A DNA stretch of 64,000 nt from Haliscomenobacter sp. (GTDB lineage: Bacteria; Bacteroidota; Bacteroidia; Chitinophagales; Saprospiraceae). The translations under genes were made by a program, and so were the position numbers. This document shows positions 39,216-50,387 of this stretch, piece after piece. Numbering within the stretch: position 1 is the first letter of the stretch; every line of letters begins with the position of its first letter. The notes beneath the pieces are model-generated. The model ran no database searches, was not told the DNA's origin, and saw only the letters and a list, made by a program, of their open reading frames with translations. The stretch is taken from NCBI RefSeq assembly GCF_016718685.1, contig NZ_JADKCX010000028.1, forward strand, positions 28,249 to 92,248, given 5' to 3'.

Positions 39216-40196
39216 TTAAGCTATGCTTAGCACAATTTTCCCTTGATTCAGATTTCCTTCCATGTACAAATGGGCCTGAGCCACTTCCTCCCAAGGGAAA
39301 ACTTTATCCACGACGGGGAACAAATTGCCACTCGCGAAATGCGCCCAAGTCAATTCCATAAAATCGTGAGTCAATGCAGTTTTGTATTGAAGTGTACGGG
39401 CACGCAAGGTTGATCCATGCAAACTTAATCTTTTCATCAGGATCAGCCCTAAATTGATTCCCGGAGCTTGTGCTCCCCCCATCAGGGCGAGCAAGACCAT
39501 GCGCCCATCCATTCCCAGCGCTTTGAGGTTGCGCTCCAGATAGGATGCGCCTAAAAAATCCAGCACAACATCCACTCCCCTACCCTCCGTCCAGGTATGT
39601 ATTCTATCGGCAAAATCTTCATTTTTGTAATCAATACAACGCTCGGCACCCAATGAAAGGCATAGTTTGTGTTTTTCTGCCGAAGCGGTAACGTATGCTT
39701 TCGCCCCGATCAGCCGTGCCAATTGTAGTGCCGCAGTACCTACCCCGCTGGCTCCGGCGTGGATCAACAGGGTTTCAGCCGGTTGTAATTTGGCAATCCA
39801 AACCAATGCTTGGAACGCAGTCAGAAAAGCTTCCGGAATGGCCGCCGCGGCTACAAAATCCAAGTTGGCTGGAATGGGCATAGCCATATCTTCGTGGATC
39901 ACCACATACTCAGCGTAAGCGCCTCCGGCCAAAAGTCCACAAACCCGGTCGCCGATTTTCCATTTGTTGACTTTTGCGCCCAATTTTTCAACTTCGCCCG
40001 CCATTTCCAAACCCATAATGGGGCTCTCCCCTTGCGGCGGAGGATATTTTCCTTCACGTTGCAACAAATCTGCCCGGTTGAGCGCAGTGGCTTTGACTTT
40101 GACCCGTATTTCGTAATCTGTAGGTTCCGGAGTAGGGAATTCAGCTAGGTAAAGCTCTTTGACGGAACCAAATTGATGGAGTTGAATGGCACGCAT
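39216..40196 (-). CDS. NADPH:quinone oxidoreductase-like zinc-independent MDR protein
   Basis: 326 residues of the medium-chain reductase family. The N-terminal GroES-like part has VKVKATALNRADLLQREG and PIMGLEMAGEV; the nucleotide-binding Rossmann part has LLIHAGASGVGTAALQLARLIGA. It lacks the zinc-binding Cys/His set, as in quinone oxidoreductases (QOR/PIG3 group). The apparent fusion to the upstream ribA is explained by an extra G in the run at 40217-40221. The ATG at 40196 (MRAIQLHQFGS) is the family-typical start, eight bases after the restored ribA stop. Confidence 0.88.
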   Translation of the reverse strand: MRAIQLHQFGSVKELYLAEFPTPEPTDYEIRVKVKATALNRADLLQREGKYPPPQGESPIMGLEMAGEVEKLGAKVNKWKIGDRVCGLLAGGAYAEYVVIHEDMAMPIPANLDFVAAAAIPEAFLTAFQALVWIAKLQPAETLLIHAGASGVGTAALQLARLIGAKAYVTASAEKHKLCLSLGAERCIDYKNEDFADRIHTWTEGRGVDVVLDFLGASYLERNLKALGMDGRMVLLALMGGAQAPGINLGLILMKRLSLHGSTLRARTLQYKTALTHDFMELTWAHFASGNLFPVVDKVFPWEEVAQAHLYMEGNLNQGKIVLSIA

Positions 40197-40204
40197 GGTG
40201 AATT

Positions 40205-40834
40205 TTATAACATATGCCCCCATAAAATCCTGCTTGGTACGCAGGTATTCCCGGTTATCGGCATTGGGTTCAATGATGATGGGGATACGTTTGATCACTT
40301 TGACCTTTGAATCTTCAAAGGCTTCAATTTTGTCCGGATTATTGGTCAACAAGTTGATCTCGTGTACGCCCAGGTCTTCCAACATTTCAATAGCGATCCC
40401 ATAATCGCGGGCATCTGCTTCAAAGCCTAGATGAATGTTGGCATCAATGGTATTGAAGCCCATGTCCTGAAGATTATAGGCCTTGAGTTTGTTGATGATG
40501 CCAATTCCACGGCCTTCTTGCCGCAAGTACAGCACAATTCCCCCCTCTTTGCTGCTTTGTACAGTGCAAAAGCCAATTGCTCCCCACAATCACATCGTTT
40601 GGAGCCAAATAAATCACCCGTGATGCACTCAGAGTGCAAGCGGGTGAGCACTGGAGCATTCAAATCACAGTTTTCGCTGACGAGTGCCAGGTGGGGCATC
40701 CAATCTTCTGCATCCTCCGCATATGCGCCCATCCGGAAGTTACCCCAGGGGGTAGGTATCAATGCTTCCGCCTGCCGAAGCAGGCGTTTCTCCTTTATCT
40801 TCATGAATAACAATTCCTCCTCAACTTTCGCCAT
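40205..40834 (-). CDS. ribA: GTP cyclohydrolase II (two one-base frameshifts)
   Basis: About 209 residues after adding one G at 40540-40545 and removing one at 40217-40221. Catalyses the first step of riboflavin synthesis. Zinc site HSECITGDLFGSKRCDCG (three Cys), the Arg/GTP-binding YLRQEGRGIGIINKLKAY, and the C-terminal YLRTKQDFMGHML typical of RibA (single-domain, not fused to RibB). Both frame breaks are in G runs, and the corrected length is divisible by three. M11 (40804) is an alternative start. Confidence 0.88.
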
Positions 40835-40914
40835 TTCCCCGACATTTTGTGGAAATCGAGATCAATTCAAGTTTGACCAAAGAACAACCCTCAAACGCAT
40901 AAGGTTCAAGCACA

Positions 40915-40922
40915 CAAAGATA
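40915..40922 (-). promoter_or_regulatory. -7 element (TATCTTTG) for ribA
   Basis: An exact TAnnTTTG match on the minus strand, about 80 bases before the ribA start, in the divergent region shared with the SusC gene at 41036. Confidence 0.5.
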
Positions 40923-41035
40923 AGGGTATTGTAGTGTGAATACCGCTTTTTTGCTTTTTGCCGACAAAATAATCTAGCGCGTCAATGCAGTAAATATTTA
41001 TAGCATTGCTTTCTTTTGTACAAAATTTGTTTTGT

Positions 41036-44000
41036 ATGAAAAAACTCTCACTAGTGTTCATGCTGCTGCTGAGCGGCCTGGCTTCATTGCTGGCCCAGCG
41101 CACCATCACCGGAAAGGTGATTGACCAAGGCACCAAAGATCCGCTCATTGGTGCTACAATTCTCGCGAAAGGAACTTCTGCCGGTACAGTTACCGATGTG
41201 GATGGAAGTTATTCCTTAAGTGCTCCTGCAAATGCTACTTCATTGATCATCAGTTACACAGGGTTCGTAACCCGTGAAATTGAACTGGGTAGTTCCAACG
41301 TCGTAGACGTAGAGTTGGAATCTGACATCCTTAACATCAACGAAGTGGTCGTAGTGGGTTATGGCACCCAACAACGACGGGACATTACCGGCACCATTTC
41401 TTCGATCAAGGGGTCGGATCTGGCTGCTTCGCCGGTACAAAGTTTTGACCAGGCCCTGCAAGGCCGCGCCGCTGGGGTCAACGTAAGTTTACCCAACGGA
41501 GTACTCAACAATCCACCCGTATTCCGCATCCGAGGGATCAACTCGATCAACCTGAGTTCTTTCCCCTTGATCGTTCTGGATGGGGTACCCACTTTTACCG
41601 GGGATCAAAGTGGCAACAATGCTGCCAACAACGTATTGTCTAACATCAACCCGAACGACATTGAGAGCATCGAAATCCTGAAAGATGCTGCTGCTGCTGC
41701 CATCTACGGTTCTCGCGCCAGTGCTGGGGTTGTGTTGATTACCACCAAACGTGGTAAAGAGGGCAAAACCAAAATTAGTTACGATGGTTGGGCTGGTTTT
41801 ACTTCTGCTGCCAGACGTTTCGACCTTTTGAATGCAGAGCAGTATGTTGCATACAAAAACGAAGCGGCGCGCAATGCAAATTTACCCGATCAGTTTTTCC
41901 TGGAAACAATTGACGGTAAATTGGTAGATACCGACTGGTATGACTACATCCTGCAAACGGGCAAGTCGCAAAACCACGGTTTGAGTTTCTCTGGTGGCAA
42001 TGCGGGTACCACTTATTTCCTTTCGTTGGGTTACTCCAACCAGGAAGGGATGATTGTCAGCAATACCTTTGAGCGCCTTTCGGGTCGTTTGAGCCTCGAT
42101 CACAAGCTGGGTAAAAAAGTAAAAGTTGGTGCCAATTTGGGTTACACGACCAACTCTAACGCCGCCCCAAGCACAGGATCACTGCCCGGTCAGGCATTTG
42201 GTACTTCTGGCCTTGGTCGTATTCCGTTGGTTACTGCACCGAACATTCCTGCTTACAATGCCGATGGCTCTTACAACATTGCGTCGAATAACCAGCCTGG
42301 TCGTTACCGCAATCTACAACAAGTAGGTTTTGTTAACCCGGTTACGATCATCGACCTGAATTCATTCACTTCCGAAGCTGACCAACTCCAAGCAGCTGTT
42401 TTTGTAGATGTTAACCTGTTCAAAGGGTTGACTTACCGTACTCAGTATGGCATTGATCAGCTCAGTGTGGAGAATATTTCTTTCCAAACGCCTGTTCATG
42501 GTGACGGCTTCGGCACCAATGGTGCTGCAACCAATACGGTCAGCAGCCTGGAGCGTTGGAACTGGCAGCATTTGCTGACTTATGATTTCTCTCTGGCCGA
42601 GAAGCACAACTTCTCTTTCCTGGTGGGTAATGAGCAGCAGCGCACTGTTTCCTCAAGCTGGGGTGCCCAACGTACGGTGATTGGTGACCCATTCTTCACT
42701 ACTTACCAAGGAAACTTCACTACCATTGTGCCTGCGGGTAATGGTCAAGGTGAAAACTACCTGCTGTCTTACTTTGGTCGTTTGAACTACGACTTCAAAA
42801 AGATTTTCCTGATGACGGCCAACTTGCGCCAGGATGAATATTCTGCTTTTGCCCCTGGCAAAAAAGCCGGTATTTTCTGGGGAGCTTCAGCAGGTTTGAC
42901 ACTGTCCGAAATGGATTTCTGGAAAAATTCACTGGGCAATGCCATCAACTTCTTCCGCATCCGCGGTAGCTATGGCGAAGTGGGCAACAACAATGGTATT
43001 GGTGACTTTGCTTCGCTTTCCACTTATGGCTCTGGCTTATATGGTACTAACGCGACCACTGGCTTCAACCAGGCTGGCAACACCAATCTTTCCTGGGAAA
43101 CCAGCCGTAAGACGGACATTGGGATCAACTTCGGCTTGCTGGAAGACCGTTTGACGGGTGAAATCACCTACTTCAAAAATGACATTGATGGTTTGATTTT
43201 AAACTCACCACAAGCCCCTTCTAAAGGTATCCCTGGCAACTCCATCCAAACCAACATCGGTGCGATGCAGAACACAGGTTGGGAATTTGGACTGACCGGG
43301 ACGATTGTTAAAAAAGCCAAATTCAGCTGGACTTCCAACTTCAACATTGCCTTCATGCAGAATGAGGTAACTGCACTGGCTGCTGGTAATACCGATATTT
43401 TCACCGCAACTGCTGGTTTGGAAACCGCAAACATCATCCGCGTAGGCCAGTCTATTGGTAGTTTGTATGTCGTACCTACGGATGGGGTAGATCCTGCCAC
43501 TGGTCGCCGGGTATTCATCAACGCCAAGGGTGAAAGAATCCTTTATAGCCACGTGGTACCCAGTGGACAATCTCGCTGGACGGTTCAGGGCACTGGGGCA
43601 ACTTCTCCTGCGGTAACCGTAGCTGCCGACGGTAAAATTTTTGGCCCAGTATTGCCTACTTACTTTGGAGCATGGGACAACACCTTTAGATTCCATGGTA
43701 TTGACTTCAATGTTCAAGTACAGTATTCTGGTGGCAATTATGTCTATAATGGTACCAAAGCTGGCTTGCGCGATCAGCGTTTTTGGAACAATGAGGTTGA
43801 GATACTGACCCGCTGGCAAAAAGATGGCGATGTGACCAATATCCCTCGTCCAGTATTGGGCGACAACGTTTCCAATGGCTCATCATTCCCTATCTCCGAA
43901 AACGTAGAGAAAGGGGACTTTGTGCGGATCCGCAACATTACCATGGGCTATACGCTCCCTAAAAACTTGACCAGCAGGATCAATGTAAACAATGTACGGG

Positions 44001-44158
44001 TTTACGGCACCGTGAACAACGCCTTTTTGTTTACCCAGTACACTGGTACCGACCCAGAAGTATCTACCAACGGAAACAGCAACGGCGCTCCTGGGGTAGA
44101 CCGCAACTCGGTGCCCATGGCACGTACCATTTCGGTAGGTTTGAATGTTGGTTTCTAA
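41036..44158 (+). CDS. SusC/RagA-family TonB-dependent transporter
   Basis: 1040 residues. Signal peptide (KLSLVFMLLLSGLASLLAQ), carboxypeptidase-regulatory-like domain (ITGKVIDQGTKDPLIGATI), hallmark EVVVVGYGTQQRRDITGTISS, plug with FRIRGINSINLSSFPLIVLDG and DAAAAAIYGSRASAGVVLITT, and a barrel ending SVGLNVGF. No STN domain, so no FecR coupling expected. Forms an outer-membrane pair with the SusD encoded 29 bases downstream. Start chosen at the ATG before the signal peptide. Its first codons are nearly identical in DNA to the second SusC at 45976, indicating tandem duplication. Confidence 0.96.
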   Translation: MKKLSLVFMLLLSGLASLLAQRTITGKVIDQGTKDPLIGATILAKGTSAGTVTDVDGSYSLSAPANATSLIISYTGFVTREIELGSSNVVDVELESDILNINEVVVVGYGTQQRRDITGTISSIKGSDLAASPVQSFDQALQGRAAGVNVSLPNGVLNNPPVFRIRGINSINLSSFPLIVLDGVPTFTGDQSGNNAANNVLSNINPNDIESIEILKDAAAAAIYGSRASAGVVLITTKRGKEGKTKISYDGWAGFTSAARRFDLLNAEQYVAYKNEAARNANLPDQFFLETIDGKLVDTDWYDYILQTGKSQNHGLSFSGGNAGTTYFLSLGYSNQEGMIVSNTFERLSGRLSLDHKLGKKVKVGANLGYTTNSNAAPSTGSLPGQAFGTSGLGRIPLVTAPNIPAYNADGSYNIASNNQPGRYRNLQQVGFVNPVTIIDLNSFTSEADQLQAAVFVDVNLFKGLTYRTQYGIDQLSVENISFQTPVHGDGFGTNGAATNTVSSLERWNWQHLLTYDFSLAEKHNFSFLVGNEQQRTVSSSWGAQRTVIGDPFFTTYQGNFTTIVPAGNGQGENYLLSYFGRLNYDFKKIFLMTANLRQDEYSAFAPGKKAGIFWGASAGLTLSEMDFWKNSLGNAINFFRIRGSYGEVGNNNGIGDFASLSTYGSGLYGTNATTGFNQAGNTNLSWETSRKTDIGINFGLLEDRLTGEITYFKNDIDGLILNSPQAPSKGIPGNSIQTNIGAMQNTGWEFGLTGTIVKKAKFSWTSNFNIAFMQNEVTALAAGNTDIFTATAGLETANIIRVGQSIGSLYVVPTDGVDPATGRRVFINAKGERILYSHVVPSGQSRWTVQGTGATSPAVTVAADGKIFGPVLPTYFGAWDNTFRFHGIDFNVQVQYSGGNYVYNGTKAGLRDQRFWNNEVEILTRWQKDGDVTNIPRPVLGDNVSNGSSFPISENVEKGDFVRIRNITMGYTLPKNLTSRINVNNVRVYGTVNNAFLFTQYTGTDPEVSTNGNSNGAPGVDRNSVPMARTISVGLNVGF

Positions 44159-44187
44159 TTTGGGGATTTCAAAATTAAAGGACAATC

Positions 44188-45666
44188 ATGAACAACTCGA
44201 TAAAGTTTATTCAAAAAACAAGTGTTGCGCTGGCCTTCATCGGCGGAACCTTTATGTTCTCGGCTTGTAATTCGGAAGAATTGCTTAACCCAGTTCCAAT
44301 TACGACCATCAGTGATGCGTCTGCGTTTGCTACGCCAGCCCGTATCCTGAACCAGATCAATGGTTTGTACAACAACATCCAAAGTGGTCAGGTTTATGGC
44401 GGTCGCTTCCAGGTGTACCACGATATCCGCGGTGAGGAGTTTTTGAACGAAACCACCAATGGGGTAACTGGTTTGCAGACCTGGAACCACACCCTGGTTG
44501 CCAGTACCAACGAGGTAAACAACCTCTGGAACCAGGTTTATTTTACCATCAACAACTGCAACCTTTTTATTGAGGGTATGGAGGCCAACAAAGCGGTGCT
44601 TGGCAACGACGCACTGGCCAGTAACTACATCGCCGAAGCACGTTTCATTCGTGGTTTGTGCTATTATAGCTTGCTGACCCTATACAGCCGCCCTTTTGCG
44701 GATGGTGCTGGTTCCAAGTTGGGTGTTCCACTCCGTTTGAAAGCTGAAAAATCGGATGGTGGCAATGATTTGGCCCGTGCTACGGTCGCTGAAACTTATG
44801 CTCAGGTGCTGGAAGACCTGAACTTTGCCGAAACGAACCTGCCCGCAAATTACTCCAGCGCTTTGTTGAACACGACCCGTGCCCACAAAAACACGGCGAT
44901 TGCCCTCAAAACGCGGGTTTATCTGTCCATGCAGCGCTACAACGACGTCATTACCGAAGCCAACAAACTGGTGCCTACTGCTGCGCCTTTCAAAGCGGCA
45001 AGTGGTGTAGCGCATGAGTTGCAAGCAGATATTGCCAAGGTATTTGGACCACCGCACACCACTACCGAGAGCATTTTATCGATGCCTTTCACCGAGAATG
45101 ACCTACCTGGTACGCAGAATGGTTTGGGTAGTTACTACAACCCTGGCCCACGTGGTATTGGTGATTTCTCTTTGAATCTAACTGGAGCTGGCATCATCAA
45201 CAATGCAGCGTTCAATGCTGGGGATGCGCGGAAAAAGTTCACCACTACGGTAGGTACTAAAACCTACCTGAACAAATTCCCATTGGGCCCTCAGCACTTG
45301 GACTACGCACCAGTTATCCGTTATGCAGAAGTACTGCTGAACGCTGCTGAGGCCATTGCCCGTACCAGTGGCGTGAATGATCGCGCTATCGCCTTGTTGA
45401 ATGCGATTCGCACCCGATCTGATGCCAGTAAAACCTTTACTGCTGCCGATTTTGCGGATACCAACGCGTTCATCGATGCCCTGTTGTTAGAGCGTCGCAT
45501 GGAGTTTCTGGGTGAAGGTTTGCGCTCTTTGGATTGTACGCGTTTGCTGTTGCCGATTCCTGGCAAGGCCAACGTAGCTACGATTTTACCGACGCAGCCA
45601 GATTACATTTGGCCAATTCCACAAGGTGAATTGATCGCCAACAAACTCTGTGTACCCAACAATTAA
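44188..45666 (+). CDS. SusD/RagB-family outer-membrane lipoprotein
   Basis: 492 residues. Lipobox FMFSAC (Cys27), then NSEELLNPVPITTI. Helical TPR-like body with EARFIRGLCYYSLLTLYSRPFAD, the SusD hallmark, and C-terminal VIRYAEVLLNAAEAIARTSG, LLLERRMEFLGEGLRSLDCTRL and PQPDYIWPIP-type closing (here PTQPDYIWPIPQGE). Binds ligand at the cell surface for the upstream SusC. The operon ends at a strong terminator. Confidence 0.95.
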   Translation: MNNSIKFIQKTSVALAFIGGTFMFSACNSEELLNPVPITTISDASAFATPARILNQINGLYNNIQSGQVYGGRFQVYHDIRGEEFLNETTNGVTGLQTWNHTLVASTNEVNNLWNQVYFTINNCNLFIEGMEANKAVLGNDALASNYIAEARFIRGLCYYSLLTLYSRPFADGAGSKLGVPLRLKAEKSDGGNDLARATVAETYAQVLEDLNFAETNLPANYSSALLNTTRAHKNTAIALKTRVYLSMQRYNDVITEANKLVPTAAPFKAASGVAHELQADIAKVFGPPHTTTESILSMPFTENDLPGTQNGLGSYYNPGPRGIGDFSLNLTGAGIINNAAFNAGDARKKFTTTVGTKTYLNKFPLGPQHLDYAPVIRYAEVLLNAAEAIARTSGVNDRAIALLNAIRTRSDASKTFTAADFADTNAFIDALLLERRMEFLGEGLRSLDCTRLLLPIPGKANVATILPTQPDYIWPIPQGELIANKLCVPNN

Positions 45667-45698
45667 TCTGTTATTATTTTTTCATACTAATCCGATCT

Positions 45699-45727
45699 GG
45701 GGCTGAACTTTGTTCAGCCCCTTTTTT
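45699..45727 (+). terminator. Rho-independent terminator after the first tandem SusC/SusD pair
   Basis: A perfect ten-base stem GGGGCTGAAC/GTTCAGCCCC with loop TTT, followed by TTTTTT. Confidence 0.95.
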
Positions 45728-45796
45728 ATGTAGTGGAACTATGTTAAAATCATAAATTATCTACGCAAGTTAGCTGACATTCGACCTAGATTCTAT

Positions 45797-45828
45797 TTTG
45801 ATCTATGAACAAACGTTCGCTATCTTTG
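45797..45828 (+). promoter_or_regulatory. Consensus Bacteroidota promoter TTTG-N20-TATCTTTG
   Basis: TTTG at 45797-45800, 20 bases, TATCTTTG at 45821-45828: the best promoter match in the window. It drives the second SusC/SusD pair with a leader of about 140 bases. The rest of the 309-base gap (45667-45975) has the terminator and no gene. Confidence 0.75.
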
Positions 45829-45975
45829 TTAGAGTGATGCTATTCCAATACTTATTGATATATTTTCCCATTTAAGTTATACTACGCTCCATCCCAAGTA
45901 CGAGCATACCTAAAGCGATTTTATGCATTTGGTTGTCTTCAAGTTCAATTTTTAACATAAAACCAAATTTGTTGT

Positions 45976-48927
45976 ATGAAACAACTCTCACTAGTCTTTG
46001 CACTCCTATTACTGGGAAGTGCCGCGCTTTGGGCGCAAAAAACCATCACCGGTAAAGTGACTGACGACAATGGAGAAGCCTTGATTGGCGCTTCCATTTT
46101 GGTCAAAGGCACCGTCAAAGGGACCATTACCGACATCGAGGGAAGTTTTTCCCTAGAAATCCCAGATGGTGCAAGCAGCCTGCAAATATCTTATACCGGT
46201 TTCAAAGCCAAAGAAGTTGTGCTGGGATCTGAAACCAATTTAACCATCATCATGGAAACTGACGCCATCGGGCTAGACGAAACCGTGGTCGTGGGGTATG
46301 GTACCCAAAGCAATCGCTTCCGGGTACAAAGTGTAGGAACCGTTACAGAGCAATCCATCAAAAATCAACCCTTATTGGGGCCACAACAACTCTTGCAAGG
46401 CCAAGTAGCTGGGGTTCAGATGACCAACATGTCGGGGATACTTGGTTCCTCAGCGGCCATCCGGGTAAGGGGTCCCTCTTCCATCAACGCGGGTGGTAAC
46501 CCCTTGTTCGTGATTGATGGGGTGCCGCTCAACGATCAAAACTATTCGGCTGCTCAGGGCGCCGGGGCTGGTTTGAACCCATTGAATGACATCAACCCCA
46601 ATGACATCGCCTCGATGACGGTACTGAAAGACGCCGCAGCAACCTCCATCTACGGCTCTCGTGGTGCCAATGGGGTAATTTTGATTACGACCAAAAAGGG
46701 CAAAGCGGGAACCAACACGGTCAACTTTGACTATTTCACCGGTACTTCCGAGCCTACTTTTGTATTGGACATGATGAATGCCCAGGAATACCGCGACTAC
46801 CGCAAGGCTTATTCCAATGTCACCGTGCCCGGTGAAGGGGCTTTGACTGGCCAGATGCCGTACGCCAAACCGGAAAATCAGCAACTATACCTTGAATTTG
46901 TCCGGAGGAAACGATAAAACCCAATATTACCTATCAGGTAGCTTTCTTACCCAGAGCAACTATGCCATTGGCAACGACCTTGATCGTATGAATGGTCGCT
47001 TGAATTTCAACCATACTTTTTCCAATAAATTCCGTTTTGGGGCCAATATTGGTATCTCCCGGATTGTCAATGATCGCGTAGGTTCCGACAACAACACCTT
47101 CGCTCCATTGACCTCCGCATTTCTGCAATTGCCTACGGTGCTGCCGCGCGATGCAGCAGGAAATTTTGTGAATACGGGTTTTATCACCAACGTTTTGGCT
47201 TTAGAAGCTTTGGGCACCAATGACCTGGTCACTTTGCGCTCTTACGCCAATACCTACTTCAAACTGGACATTTTACCGGGTTTGTTTGCCCAATCAGATT
47301 GGGGTATTGACCTGGTGGATATTCAGGAAACGACCCGCCAGGCCAACATCAATACCCCCGGAGGTTTTGCTTCGAACCGCCTGACTACTGACAACAAATG
47401 GTTGACGACCAACACCCTCAACCTCGATCGCCAGTTTGGCAAACTAGCCGTAGGTGCCGTAGCTGGTTTTAGTTTTGAAACCTCTTTGTTTGATTTTACT
47501 TATGTAGAAGGGCGTAACTTTTCTTCTGACGCCTTGCGCAATGTTACTTCCGCAGCTACACCTACTTCAACCCTCAATCAGCGTAGCCAGTGGGCCTTAA
47601 ACAGCCAATTTGTGCGGACCAACTTCCGCTTGAATGATCGTTATGTGTTGGAGGGTTCGCTCAGACGCGATGGTTCTTCTCGCTTTGGATCAGAAAACCG
47701 CTACGGTACCTTCTGGGCAGTATCCGGGGGCTGGATTGTTTCAGAAGAAAGTTTCCTTAAAAATGTAGGCTTTATCAACCAGTTGAAGCTGACTGCTAGC
47801 TACGGTACCAATGGTAACGACCGAATTGGAGACTTTCCTTCTCTAGGGCTCTTTGGTAGTGGGGTATTGTCGGATTATTCCGGTGGTGCCGGTTTGCGTC
47901 CAACTCAGATTGCCAATCCGGACTTAAAATGGGAAACCAGTAGTCAGTTGGATTTCGGCATCTCTTTGGCCGTGTTGAACAGCCGGGTGAGTTTGGACGT
48001 CAACTACTATGTCAAAACACCAAAGACTTACTGTTGAACATTCCCCTTCCTGAATTGAATGGCTTTAACAGTATTACGCGCAACGCGGGTGAAATGGAAA
48101 ACCGGGGGGTAGACATCACCCTGAATACAGTCAACGTCCAGACCAAAAAATTTGAATGGAAAACCAATTTCAACATTGGCTTCCTGAAAAATGAGGTATT
48201 GAGCCTACCCGATGCAACCAAAGACCTGCAAGGCCGCGAATTTGTGGGTACTGCACTACAACGTGCGATAGTGGGCAATTCCATCAGTATGTTCTACATG
48301 GTTCGTTACAAGGGCATCAACCCCGACAATGGCAATGCCGAATGGTTGGACAGAAATGACAATGTAATCAACACAGTAAACCCCAATGAGCGGGTCATCG
48401 TGGGTGATGCTATTCCTGACTTTACGGGTGGTTTCTCCAATACCTTCAATTACAATGGTTTTGATTTGAATGTATTTCTCAATTTCACTTACGGAAACTC
48501 GATTTATCTCGGTGACCTGACCTTTACGGAGAACCCCATTGGTGGTTTCAATTATTCCCGCCAATTGTTGGACTTCTGGACCGAGAACAACCGGGATGCG
48601 GTTTCACCAGCACCAACCAGTGCTACGCGCAACGTTTTTTCCCAGAGTTCTTCCCGTCATCTTTTGGATGGCTCTTTCTTGCGCTTGCGCAACGTTTCAC
48701 TGGGTTACACCTTAAAAGGCAGTGCGTTGAAAACCAAAGTATTCCAAAATGCTCGTTTTTACGTGATGGGACAAAACCTGTGGACTTTACGCGCCAAAGA
48801 ATGGGAAGGACGTGGCCAAGACCCTGAAATTGCCGATTCAGGTAACAATAACCTGCGCCAAGGGCAGTCATTCTTTACACCTCCTCAGGCCAAGATGGTC
48901 ACGGCTGGCCTAAACGTCACGTTTTAA
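45976..48927 (+). CDS. SusC/RagA-family transporter, disrupted (internal deletion plus frameshift)
   Basis: Reads as a SusC in three consecutive frames. First part (45976-46900): signal peptide KQLSLVFALLLLGSAALWAQ, CarboxypepD-reg, ETVVVGYGTQSNRFRV, plug with DAAATSIYGSRGANGVILITT. Then a break near 46893, resuming as NYTLNLSGGNDKTQYYLSG. Compared with the neighbour at 41036, roughly 11-15 residues including the usual DW motif are missing, so this is a small deletion with frame change, not just a homopolymer slip. A second break at 48014-48017 (A4, one short) restores to KDLLLNIPLPELNG. The barrel end KMVTAGLNVTF is intact. Probably a paralogue of the previous SusC; possibly a pseudogene. 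Confidence 0.85.
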
Positions 48928-48951
48928 TTTCAACGTTCAAAATCAAGAAAC

Positions 48952-50387
48952 ATGAAATATTTTTTAAATATATTTCGCTGATCGGCCTGTTTTTTGCCAT
49001 CAGTGCCTGCGATAGTGAACTGGATATTCAACCAGAACAATCGCTTTCTCCTGAAGTCACCTTTAGCAATGAAGCGGGTGCTCAAGCCGCCCTATTGGGT
49101 GCCTACAGTGCCACCCAAAGTCTCGATGCCTTTGGCGGCTTAGCCATTGTGATCAACGATTATATGGCCGATAATGTGCGTTTTGTAGGTTCCTTCCCTA
49201 CCTTACAGGAGCTCAACAACTATGTGACCATTGCCAGTAATGGCAGTATTCAAACCATGTGGGCCGCGCATTACTTCGCAATCCTGGCAGCCAATGCGGT
49301 GATTGACAATGTTCCTGCAGTAGTCGATCCGGGTTTTACCGATGCTGAACGCAAACAATTGATTGGTGAAGCGAAATTCATCCGGGCTTTGACTTATTTC
49401 CAAATGGTTAATTTGTGGGGACAGCCCTATCAGGTGAGCAATGGCAACACCCCCGGTGTACCGCTATTACTTACGGCTGGGGCCTTGGTGGGAGACATCG
49501 TCAAGCCTGCCCGCAACACGGTGGCGGAGGTATATGCACAGGTCGAAAAAGACCTTACAGAAGCATTACCTGACGTACTCAACAATTTCTCGGCAGCTGA
49601 TCAAACCCGTGGTAGAGCAACCAAAGGTGCGGTGAATGCGCTGCTGAGTCGGGTGAGTTTGTACAAAGGCGATTGGGCTAAGGCTTCCCAATATGCGGAT
49701 GCTATTCTGACTGGCAATAGCCTTTATGCTTTGGCTTCAGATTTCACTTTTTATGATGCCAATACGTCGGAGGACATCTTCAGCATTCAAATGACCGCTA
49801 CGGACAATTCTCGTACCGGATCAGGTGGTTTAGGTGGCTACCACCTGCCCGCAGCACGTGGTGGTCGTGGCGATGCGCCGATGTCGGCCAGTATTATTGC
49901 GGCATATGGCGCAGGCGATAAACGTTTCACCAGCTTATCGTCTACGGGAGTGGACGCAACTACGGTTAGCTCGACCTTCACCAACAAGTATAAAGATGGC
50001 GCAACCAATGCAGACAACGCCCCCATCCTACGCGTAACCGAAATGGTACTCAATAAAGCTGAAGCGCTGGTAAAAAGCACCAATAGTGTCAATGCGGAGG
50101 CGATTACCTTGGTCAATCGTTTACGGACTCGGGCTGGACTGGCTCCATTTGAAGCTGCTCAGTTTGCCGATGCTGCTGCACTGCTTTCAGCGATTCTGAA
50201 TGAGCGTCGCCTGGAACTGGCTTTTGAAGGACATCGTCGTATGGATTTGTTGCGCAATGGGCTGCCTTTGCGTACGGCTGGTGCTGGTGTAGGCATTTCT
50301 GGACCTGGCGATCCTAAAGTTATTCTACCGATCCCTACTCGCGAAATAGACCTGGGTGCTGCGCTGCCGCAGAATGCGGGATATTAG
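48952..50387 (+). CDS. SusD/RagB-family lipoprotein (one-base frameshift near start)
   Basis: 478 residues after adding one T to the T6 run at 48960-48965, giving MKYFFKYISLIGLFFAISAC with the lipobox Cys. Without this the frame opens only at about 49095. Body has EAKFIRALTYFQMVNLWGQPY and LNERRLELAFEGHRRMDLLRNG, standard for SusD; ends LGAALPQNAGY. The TAG stop is the first three bases of the TAGCGAA repeat array that follows. Partner of the broken SusC upstream. Confidence 0.9.

Noticed and set aside
39216..40589. Fused RibA C-terminus plus quinone oxidoreductase as a novel bifunctional enzyme
   Set aside because: One extra G at 40217-40221 explains the fusion; the restored RibA end and the separate oxidoreductase start both fit their families.
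41006..41035. Earlier start for the first tandem SusC
   Set aside because: The extra residues break the signal-peptide pattern; the ATG at 41036 aligns with the paralogue start at 45976.
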